This document shows positions 1 through 4,621 of a stretch of DNA of 7,786 bases, piece by piece (position 1 is the stretch's first letter; each line of letters begins with the position of its first letter). Position numbers and translations under genes: made by a program. Where the stretch lies: assembly GCA_964593905.1 (NCBI GenBank), contig CAZQLE010000187.1:1-7786 (forward strand). The letters are read 5' to 3'. The notes below the pieces were generated by a model. The model saw nothing but the letters and a program-made list of their open reading frames with translations, was not told the DNA's origin and did not search any database. This DNA is from CAZQLE01 sp964593905 (GTDB lineage: Bacteria > Chloroflexota > Anaerolineae > Anaerolineales > Anaerolineaceae).

Positions 1-95
1 CCCTTTTCTGAGAGATCGACATCGGTCCAACCCGTGAAGCGATTCTCTTTATTCCAGGTGCTTTCACCGTGGCGTAAAAGAACTAATTTAATCAT
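1..95 (-). CDS. gpmA: 2,3-bisphosphoglycerate-dependent phosphoglycerate mutase, N-terminal part
   Basis: Only the first 31 codons are inside the window; the gene continues past position 1. The translation begins MIKLVLLRHGESTWNKEN and goes on through a Phe-Thr-Gly-Trp-Thr-Asp-Val-Asp-Leu-Ser segment, which is the hallmark start of dPGM. It contains the RHG motif (R8, H9, G10), where H9 is the residue phosphorylated in this family. The enzyme interconverts 3- and 2-phosphoglycerate in glycolysis and gluconeogenesis in the cytoplasm; family members are usually around 230-250 residues, so most of it is missing here. The start is set by GAGGTG at 100-105, four bases before the ATG at 95. It lies 98 bp downstream of the sugar ABC ATPase on the same strand, separated by a strong hairpin. 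No room is left between hairpin and start for a standard promoter, so it may depend on readthrough or on a promoter upstream of the hairpin. Confidence 0.93.
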   Translation of the reverse strand, partial: MIKLVLLRHGESTWNKENRFTGWTDVDLSEK

Positions 96-132
96 CTTTC
101 ACCTCATCAAAGTTCAAAGTGGTCCTAAACAG

Positions 133-169
133 CTTTGCAGCGCAAGGGAAAACCACTTGCGCTGCAAAG
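133..169 (-). terminator. Perfect 14-bp hairpin between ABC ATPase and gpmA
   Basis: CTTTGCAGCGCAAG (133-146) and CTTGCGCTGCAAAG (156-169) are exact reverse complements with a 9-nt loop. The hairpin starts 24 bases after the stop codon of the ATPase gene. On the minus strand it is followed by CTGTTTAG, a poor U-tract, so it may be a leaky terminator, an RNA processing site or a 3'-end stabiliser rather than a full stop. The stem is symmetrical, so it could also act on a plus-strand transcript, which would read into AGATTATG, an equally poor tract. Only 37 nt separate it from the gpmA start. Confidence 0.72.
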
Positions 170-193
170 ATTATGACATCTAATTTGAAAAGA

Positions 194-1306
194 TCAGCGA
201 ATCGCGACCGGGTTCTCGCGGTTTCCTGAGGCGTCAAAAATATGGAAGTTCGACATATCAAAGACCACCTGAACACTGCTGCCCATCGCAAACCGCGTGC
301 GAGGATCCACCCGGGCGACAAAATTATTCTTATTGGTAACCAGATACAGATAGATTTCGTTACCCATCAGCTCGGTCACATCCACTTTGCATTCAACCGG
401 GGCAGCATGAATGCCCGGAGGTGCAAAATTGGGGTTGTGAATATTTTCGGGGCGAATGCCAAAGATCACTTCTTTGCCATCATAGGGCATATAGATCGCT
501 TTGCGGTCTTCGGGAACCTGAATGGTGAAGTCACCGGTATCGATCCACAAATCGGCGCCATCTTTGCGCATGTGCGCAGGGAAGAAGTTCATGGCGGGCG
601 AGCCAATGAAACCGGCCACAAACAGGTTTGCCGGGCGGTCATACATGGTTTGCGGGGTATCCAACTGCTGCAAAATACCCTTGTTCATCACCGCAATGCG
701 CGTCGCCATGGTCATGGCTTCGGTCTGATCGTGGGTCACATAGATAAATGTGGTTTGCAAACGCTGGTGCAGCTTGCTGATCTCGGCGCGCGTTTGAACA
801 CGCAGTTTTGCATCCAGGTTCGAAAGCGGTTCATCAAAGAGAAATACTTTTGGCTCGCGAACAATCGCACGCCCGACTGCCACGCGCTGACGCTGACCGC
901 CCGAAAGTTCACGGGGGCGGCGTTTCAGCAAATGTTCGATCCCCAGGGTCTGGGCGGCTTCTTCCACCCGGCGCTTGATATCCTCTTTCGGAACTTTGCG
1001 CAATTTAAGGCCAAAAGCCATATTATCAAACACGGTCATGTGCGGATAAAGCGCATAACTCTGGAAAACCATCGCAATATCCCGGTCTTTCGGGGCCACA
1101 TCATTCACCACCCGGTCGCCGATCAAAATACTGCCATCCGAAACCTCTTCAAGACCGGCCAGACACCGTAAAGCCGTGGTCTTACCACAGCCCGAGGGAC
1201 CCACCAAAACCAGGAATTCTTTGTCTTTGACCTCCAGATTGAGATCATTCAGCGCGGTAAAATCACCGAACCGTTTCCAAACCTTGTCGAATGTTACGCT
1301 TGCCAT
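194..1306 (-). CDS. ugpC: MalK/UgpC/MsmK-type sugar ABC transporter ATP-binding protein
   Basis: This 370-residue cytoplasmic ATPase energises carbohydrate importers of the CUT1 class. Visible motifs in order are Walker A GPSGCGKT (36-43), Q-loop Q82 in FQSYALYPHM, signature LSGGQ (134-138), Walker B VFLFDEP (154-160), D-loop SNLD (162-165) and H-loop H192. From about residue 235 a C-terminal OB-fold (TOBE) regulatory domain follows, with GSPAMNFF, FGIRPENI (282-289) and VTELMGNEIYLYL, as in MalK, UgpC and MsmK; the length also matches. The ATG at 1306 is chosen because AAGGAGG (1315-1321) sits 8 nt upstream and the protein then starts MASVTFDKVWKRFG, as in homologues. A 25-residue in-frame extension to 1381 would run across the promoter and is rejected. 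No sugar-binding protein or permease is adjacent, so it may serve several transporters, as known for MsmK and MsiK. The symbol denotes the family; the sugar cannot be read from sequence. Confidence 0.93.
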   Translation of the reverse strand: MASVTFDKVWKRFGDFTALNDLNLEVKDKEFLVLVGPSGCGKTTALRCLAGLEEVSDGSILIGDRVVNDVAPKDRDIAMVFQSYALYPHMTVFDNMAFGLKLRKVPKEDIKRRVEEAAQTLGIEHLLKRRPRELSGGQRQRVAVGRAIVREPKVFLFDEPLSNLDAKLRVQTRAEISKLHQRLQTTFIYVTHDQTEAMTMATRIAVMNKGILQQLDTPQTMYDRPANLFVAGFIGSPAMNFFPAHMRKDGADLWIDTGDFTIQVPEDRKAIYMPYDGKEVIFGIRPENIHNPNFAPPGIHAAPVECKVDVTELMGNEIYLYLVTNKNNFVARVDPRTRFAMGSSVQVVFDMSNFHIFDASGNRENPVAIR

Positions 1307-1343
1307 TTTGTATTCCTCCTTCCGGAACGGGTATAGTGATTTG

Positions 1344-1372
1344 ATTATAAGACAGCCAGAACAAAAAAGCAA
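1344..1372 (-). promoter_or_regulatory. Sigma-70-like promoter of the sugar ABC ATPase
   Basis: On the minus strand a perfect -10 TATAAT (1349-1344) lies 17 bp after a weaker -35 TTGCTT (1372-1367; three of six bases match TTGACA). Transcription would begin near 1337, giving a leader of about 30 nt before the ATG at 1306, with the AAGGAGG ribosome site inside it. This shows that the ATPase gene is transcribed separately from the aminotransferase, whose terminator lies upstream. Confidence 0.68.
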
Positions 1373-1484
1373 TTGTAGCAAACGTCACAAACAGGCAGTC
1401 ACAAAGTCACGAATGGCCTGTTTCACCCCCGCGGCTGCGCCGCTGCCCTTCACAGAAGGAAGCAGAAGAAATTTCGGGGATGCA
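1373..1484. other. Noncoding stretch with small repeats upstream of the ATPase promoter
   Basis: No credible gene is seen. GTCACAAA occurs at 1384-1391 and 1398-1405, followed at once by GTCACGAA (1406-1413); on the minus strand these read TTTGTGAC. AAACAGGC (1389-1396) and GCCTGTTT (1416-1423) form an 8-bp inverted repeat. Two small perfect dyads follow: GCGGC-TGC-GCCGC (1431-1443) and CCTTC-ACA-GAAGG (1447-1459). The repeats nearest the promoter lie about 12 bp upstream of its -35 and could be regulator half-sites, but none matches a site I can name with confidence. Confidence 0.4.
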
Positions 1485-1525
1485 AGAAATAAAATCCCCC
1501 GTCCCAAACAGCCCGGACGAGGGAT
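1485..1525 (-). terminator. Rho-independent terminator of the aminotransferase gene
   Basis: On the minus strand ATCCCTCGTCC (1525-1515) pairs with GGACGGGGGAT (1504-1494). This gives an 11-bp stem with one G-U wobble and a 10-nt loop. It is followed directly by TTTTATTTCT (1494-1485), a good U-rich tract. The stem starts 28 nt after the stop codon at 1554. Confidence 0.85.
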
Positions 1526-1553
1526 CAGACAAACCTCAATTCAACAGATTATT

Positions 1554-2681
1554 TTACGGCGCGGGAACGGGCATGTTCACCCGCAAATATTCTTCCAGCG
1601 CTGTCAGAACCTGGTCGATATCTTCTTCGCCAACGGTAGGAGACATGTGCCCGACGCGAATCAACTGTTCCTTCAACATGCCCAGCCCCGCTGAAATCTT
1701 GATATGGCATTCGTTTTCAAGATAAGAAACAATCTCGGTCGTTTTTACCCCCGGAGGGCCATAGGCAGCCGTCAAAACCGGCGCCAGCATCGCATCCGGT
1801 GTATAAGGCTCCATTCCCAACCGGCGCAGGCCCTGGCGCAGCCGCAAGGCCAGACCACGGTAGCGCTCCAGCCGGGGCTCAATGCCTTCTTCACACAACT
1901 GGGTCAGGCTCTTGTTTAACGCGGCCAGATTATTGGTTGCCATTGTAATGGGGAACGGATGCCAGTCGGCCCATTCAATGGCATATTTTCGCCACACGCG
2001 CAAATCGCCATACCAACCGTGCGCCTTGTGGGGGTTGCGGTCAATCGCCTCCCACCCTTTGGGCCCCACCGCAACCGGGGCCAGACCTGGAGGGGCGCCA
2101 AGACATTTTTGTGAGGCCGAGGCGGCCATATCCACACACCAGGCATCCATCTCAAACGGCAAACCGCCCAGTGAAGACACGGCATCCACAAAAAACACCT
2201 TCCCCGCCGCCCGCACCAGGGGACCAATCCTGTCAATCGGGTTGGCGACGGTTGTCGAGGTCTCCAAATGCACCATTGCCACGCCCACCGCATCAGGATG
2301 ATCACGCATCACTGCGGCAACCTCATAAGGCGGCACGGCCTGGCCCCAGGGCACGGCCAGACGAACCACTTCCAGACCATAACCTTCAGCGACCCAGGCC
2401 AAACGGTCTCCAAAAAAGCCGTTAGACGGAATGATGATTTTTTCTCCGGTCGAGAATGCACTGCCAAGGCAGGCGTCAATCGCAACCGTACCTGAACCAT
2501 TCATAACGAAAACGTCGCCTGTGGTATGAAACACATGTTTCAACAAGTCAAGCGTTTCGTTATAGAATTGGGTGAATCCGACGCCGTAATGCGGGCGCAC
2601 CGGAGCGCCCATCTCTTCCAGCACTTCATCATCCGGCTGTATGGGTCCAGGAATCATCAACTTCAGCGGAATTTTTTCCAT
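1554..2681 (-). CDS. Class V PLP aminotransferase, alanine/serine-glyoxylate aminotransferase type
   Basis: This 375-residue cytoplasmic enzyme transfers an amino group from a small amino acid (alanine, serine or related) to a 2-oxo acid such as glyoxylate, using pyridoxal phosphate. Visible family features are MIPGPIQP near the N terminus (9-16), the cofactor phosphate-binding NGSGT (61-65), HLETSTT (138-144), VDAVSSLGG with the cofactor-contacting Asp (D166), SASQKCLGAPPG with the Schiff-base lysine K192, and RVGHMSP (342-348) with the Arg expected to hold the substrate carboxylate. The length suits the AgxT/PucG/Spt group. The ATG at 2681 is preferred because AAGGA lies 8 nt upstream and the product begins MEKIPLKLMIPGP. 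A start 12 codons further up, at 2717, lacks this. (S)-ureidoglycine-glyoxylate aminotransferase (PucG) is an alternative; no purine-catabolism genes are present to support it. It is transcribed divergently from the amino acid importer and has its own terminator. Confidence 0.9.
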   Translation of the reverse strand: MEKIPLKLMIPGPIQPDDEVLEEMGAPVRPHYGVGFTQFYNETLDLLKHVFHTTGDVFVMNGSGTVAIDACLGSAFSTGEKIIIPSNGFFGDRLAWVAEGYGLEVVRLAVPWGQAVPPYEVAAVMRDHPDAVGVAMVHLETSTTVANPIDRIGPLVRAAGKVFFVDAVSSLGGLPFEMDAWCVDMAASASQKCLGAPPGLAPVAVGPKGWEAIDRNPHKAHGWYGDLRVWRKYAIEWADWHPFPITMATNNLAALNKSLTQLCEEGIEPRLERYRGLALRLRQGLRRLGMEPYTPDAMLAPVLTAAYGPPGVKTTEIVSYLENECHIKISAGLGMLKEQLIRVGHMSPTVGEEDIDQVLTALEEYLRVNMPVPAP

Positions 2682-2731
2682 ACACCTCGTCCTTTCATGG
2701 GATGTCATAGAAAACATGGCTGCACGCTCTC

Positions 2732-2740
2732 ACTATAGCA
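2732..2740 (-). promoter_or_regulatory. Possible extended -10 promoter of the aminotransferase gene
   Basis: The minus strand reads TGC-TATAGT (2740-2732), an extended -10 element (TGn followed by a 5/6 match to TATAAT). No good -35 lies 16-18 bp further up; the hexamer there is about TAGAAG. Transcription would start near 2725, giving a leader of about 45 nt to the ATG at 2681. The position fits, but the assignment rests on one element. Confidence 0.45.
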
Positions 2741-2759
2741 CGCCAGACGGGCAACTTCT

Positions 2760-2776
2760 ATGTGCTATCGGCACAT
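2760..2776. repeat. 17-bp dyad ATGTGC-N5-GCACAT (possible operator)
   Basis: ATGTGC (2760-2765) and GCACAT (2771-2776) are exact inverted repeats with a 5-bp spacer. The centre lies about 43 bp upstream of the start predicted for the aminotransferase gene, a common place for an activator site. It has the same 6-5-6 layout as the dyad 34 bp further on. No regulator is named. Confidence 0.45.
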
Positions 2777-2793
2777 CCCGCATGGAATTTATC

Positions 2794-2825
2794 TGTAATT
2801 GCACATTACAATCATCACTTGTAAT
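2794..2825. repeat. TGTAAT-N5-ATTACA dyad plus a third TGTAAT half-site (possible operator)
   Basis: TGTAAT (2794-2799) and ATTACA (2805-2810) form a perfect 17-bp dyad with a 5-bp spacer. A third copy of TGTAAT follows at 2820-2825, so a second, wider inverted pair with a 9-bp spacer overlaps it. The two direct TGTAAT copies are 26 bp apart. It lies between the divergent promoters and could bind a dimeric repressor or activator. The arms resemble HexR-type sites, but those have a 3-bp spacer, so no identification is made. Confidence 0.5.
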
Positions 2826-2829
2826 CCAC

Positions 2830-2882
2830 TGACAATACAGTACAAATAAAGACAGCGGTATGTTACCGTTCCCTTATTGTCA
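2830..2882. repeat. Nested inverted repeats TGACAATA/TATTGTCA around CGGTA/TACCG
   Basis: TGACAATA (2830-2837) and TATTGTCA (2875-2882) are exact inverted repeats 37 bp apart. Inside them CGGTA (2856-2860) and TACCG (2864-2868) form a second dyad with a 3-bp loop. An alternative pairing of ACAAATAA (2842-2849, one bulged A) with TTATTGT (2874-2880) is also possible. It lies upstream of the transporter promoter, so it is probably a protein or DNA-structure site unless an unseen promoter transcribes it. Confidence 0.4.
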
Positions 2883-3063
2883 AAACAACCCGATAAATTG
2901 CCTGCCGTAATTGATTGAACCACTGCCCAATATTTGTATCAATATTCCCAGTCGGTATGGATAAGTTTTAAATTCTGATGGATAAGATGAAGCAGACAAT
3001 TTTAACCGGTCATTCACCTTTTTGACAGATACCCCTCATCGATGACATTCGTCACAAAATCGC
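2883..3063. other. AT-rich noncoding upstream region of the transporter promoter
   Basis: No gene is seen. AATATT occurs at 2929-2934 and 2941-2946, and ATGGATAAG at 2957-2965 and again at 2978-2986, exactly 21 bp apart, about two helical turns. TGAC-ATTC-GTCA (3043-3054) is a small dyad just upstream of the -35 element, merging with GTCACAAA (3051-3058), a word also found upstream of the sugar ATPase promoter. These are candidate sites for transcription factors. Confidence 0.4.
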
Positions 3064-3092
3064 TTGACAAATGACCATAAATTTTATATGAT
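3064..3092 (+). promoter_or_regulatory. Strong sigma-70-like promoter of the amino acid importer operon
   Basis: A perfect -35 TTGACA (3064-3069) is followed after exactly 17 bp by the -10 TATGAT (3087-3092, 5/6 match). Transcription would begin near 3099, leaving an unusually long leader of about 300 nt before the substrate-binding protein start at 3400. It is the best promoter match in this intergenic region on the plus strand. Confidence 0.75.
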
Positions 3093-3098
3093 GTTTGG

Positions 3099-3399
3099 AG
3101 TTTAGGCATTGTCATCTTTGCTTTAGCATCGCCCTTCTCTAACGCCATTCATTAATTCGGAACCCTGGTGGTTCATAACGGTATAAAGTGCATTGTTTGA
3201 ATTCATCCCGCACAGGAAATCGCCATTCCTGTCGTTGATGTATGTTTGCACAATATGAGGTGTCCAATTCTCTGGAGGTGCCTGTATTGAGGAGGTGAAC
3301 CCGATCCATCAGATGAACAAAGGCTTGCAGTCTATGGCAAAGCTCACAATCAACCATCATTTTTTCTCGCAAAAAACGTGCTAAGGAGGAACAAGAGGA
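3099..3399 (+). promoter_or_regulatory. Long structured 5' leader of the importer operon
   Basis: This stretch would be transcribed ahead of the binding protein gene. It holds a small hairpin GAACC-CTGGT-GGTTC (3160-3174) and a stronger one at 3204-3240, whose core ACAGGAA (3212-3218) pairs exactly with TTCCTGT (3226-3232) and is extended by CG/CG and CATC/GATG across small bulges. GAGGTG then occurs three times (3257, 3275, 3292). The third lies in AGGAGGTGA, a near-perfect ribosome-binding sequence with no normal start codon 5-10 nt after it. Two tiny overlapping ORFs (3242-3298 and 3295-3384) end just at the true ribosome site of the next gene. No known riboswitch family is recognised. Confidence 0.45.
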
Positions 3400-4551
3400 A
3401 TGAAAAGCCGGATTTTAATTACGATTCTCGTTCTGTTGTCAATCGTGCTGGCGGGTTGTACACCTGCTGCCCCTGCCGCTGGTGGTGAAGAAACCGGGCC
3501 TTTGAAAATTGGTGTATTGGCCCCCTTGAGCGGCCCGGTACCGACCTTTGGTGTTTCCACCAAGAACGGTATCCAGATGGCTTTCGATGAATGGAATGCC
3601 AAGGGCGGTGTCCTCGGGCGTCAGATCGAATCCATTGTGGAAGATTCACAATGCACCCCCGACCCCGCGGTGAACGCAGCCAACAAGCTGATCGACACCG
3701 ACAAGGTCCAGTTCATCATCGGCGAAGTCTGCTCGAAGGCCACCATCCCCGTGACCGAAATCACCCAGGAAAAGGGCATCGTTCAGATCAGCTCGACCTC
3801 GACCAACCCGACCGTAACCCTCAAGGCTGACGGCTCGACCAAAGATTATGTCTTCCGCGCTTGCTTCATCGACCCGTTCCAGGGTCTGGTGATGGCCAAG
3901 TTCGCCCTCAGCAAGAACTACAAGACCGCCTTCATCATGCTCGATCAGGGCAATGATTACGTCCGCGGTCTGGCCGAAGCCTTTGAAAAAGCCTTCACCG
4001 AAAATGGCGGCACCGTCGTGGGCAAAGAAACCTACACCGCTCAGGATACCGATTTCTCGGCCATTCTGACCAAGGTTGCCGAAAGCAAAGCCGAAGTCCT
4101 CTTCCTGCCCGATTACTACAACATTGTCAACCTGGTTGGCGCTCAGGCGAAGGAAAAGGGCGTCACCGCGGTTATGATGGGTGGCGATGGTTGGGATTCC
4201 TCCGACCTGGACCTCAAGGCTGCTGCTGGTGGTTATTTCTCCAACCACTACTCTCCCGAAGACACCCGCCCGATCGTGCAGGACTTCGTGAAAAATTACC
4301 AGACCAAATTCGGCGCAGTACCCGATGCGTTGGCCACCCTGGGCTACGATGCAGCTAACCTGCTGGTTGCCGCCATCGAAAAAGCCGGCTCCGCCGATCC
4401 CGCGAAGGTCAAAGATGCCATGGCAGCTCTGGAATACGAAGCTGTTTCCGGTAAGATCACCTTCGATAGCCAGCACAACCCGATTAAATCGGCCGCGGTG
4501 TTGGCAGTGACCCCAGACAAGGTCGTATTTGAAGCTTCAATCGCCCCGTAA
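3400..4551 (+). CDS. livK: Branched-chain amino acid-type ABC transporter substrate-binding lipoprotein
   Basis: This 383-residue LivJ/LivK-type (Peripla_BP_6) protein is secreted and lipid-anchored, and captures amino acids or similar solutes for the importer encoded downstream. A basic and hydrophobic signal peptide leads to the lipobox LAGC with C20 as the lipidated residue, then an Ala/Pro/Gly linker. The mature fold begins LKIGVLAPLSGPVPTFG (35-51). It continues with NGIQMAFDEWNAKGGVLGR, VQFIIGEVCSK (103-113), SSTSTNPTVT (131-140; the family's usual ligand-contact segment) and GDGWD (262-266). C85 and C111 could form the N-lobe disulphide seen in LivJ-like proteins. AGGAGG (3384-3389) lies 10 nt before the ATG. 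Codon use favours C-ending codons, as in a highly expressed gene. Specificity cannot be read: leucine-type, polar amino acids, urea and amides are all bound within this family. Confidence 0.93.
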   Translation: MKSRILITILVLLSIVLAGCTPAAPAAGGEETGPLKIGVLAPLSGPVPTFGVSTKNGIQMAFDEWNAKGGVLGRQIESIVEDSQCTPDPAVNAANKLIDTDKVQFIIGEVCSKATIPVTEITQEKGIVQISSTSTNPTVTLKADGSTKDYVFRACFIDPFQGLVMAKFALSKNYKTAFIMLDQGNDYVRGLAEAFEKAFTENGGTVVGKETYTAQDTDFSAILTKVAESKAEVLFLPDYYNIVNLVGAQAKEKGVTAVMMGGDGWDSSDLDLKAAAGGYFSNHYSPEDTRPIVQDFVKNYQTKFGAVPDALATLGYDAANLLVAAIEKAGSADPAKVKDAMAALEYEAVSGKITFDSQHNPIKSAAVLAVTPDKVVFEASIAP

Positions 4552-4567
4552 TTCGCATTGAACCGTT

Positions 4568-4607
4568 GAGGGGCGGCTTGTATAAAGCCGCCCCTCGTTT
4601 AAATCTT
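4568..4607 (+). terminator. Intercistronic hairpin after the binding protein gene
   Basis: GAGGGGCGGCTT (4568-4579) and AAGCCGCCCCTC (4585-4596) pair perfectly over 12 bp around a 5-nt loop, followed by GTTTAAATCTT. The stem is very GC-rich but the U-tract is interrupted, so partial termination is likely. It begins 17 nt after the stop codon of the binding protein gene and ends 26 nt before the LivH start. Such hairpins commonly protect the binding protein mRNA or limit readthrough, giving more binding protein than permease. Confidence 0.8.
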
Positions 4608-4621
4608 GTCAGGTAGGTAAT

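Noticed and set aside
242..1171. Long plus-strand open frame (309 codons) opposite the sugar ATPase gene
   Set aside because: It is antisense to a gene with complete ABC motifs, has no family-like motifs and no ribosome site; the frame arises from codon bias of the real gene.
1307..1381. 25-residue N-terminal extension of the sugar ATPase
   Set aside because: It would be translated across the predicted promoter and the AAGGAGG site; homologues begin near MASVTF.
1176..1694. Plus-strand open frame of 172 codons crossing from the ATPase gene into the aminotransferase gene
   Set aside because: It spans a promoter and a terminator of the opposite strand and is antisense to two well-supported genes.
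2682..2717. 12-residue N-terminal extension of the aminotransferase
   Set aside because: The upstream ATG lacks a ribosome site, whereas the ATG at 2681 has AAGGA at a proper distance and matches the family start.
2794..2810. HexR binding site
   Set aside because: The arms match, but known HexR sites have a 3-bp spacer rather than 5, and no hexose-metabolism genes are controlled here.
3022..3027. Another perfect TTGACA as a promoter for the importer
   Set aside because: No -10-like hexamer lies 16-18 bp downstream (ACATTC at 17 bp); the copy at 3064 is far better.
3139..3372. Minus-strand open frame of 77 codons in the importer leader
   Set aside because: It would begin at TTG without a ribosome site, has no recognisable motif and lies opposite the predicted leader transcript.
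3646..4476. Minus-strand open frame (276 codons) opposite the substrate-binding protein gene
   Set aside because: It is an antisense shadow caused by the strong codon bias of the binding protein gene; its composition is dominated by Gly, Val and Asp/Glu without recognisable domains.
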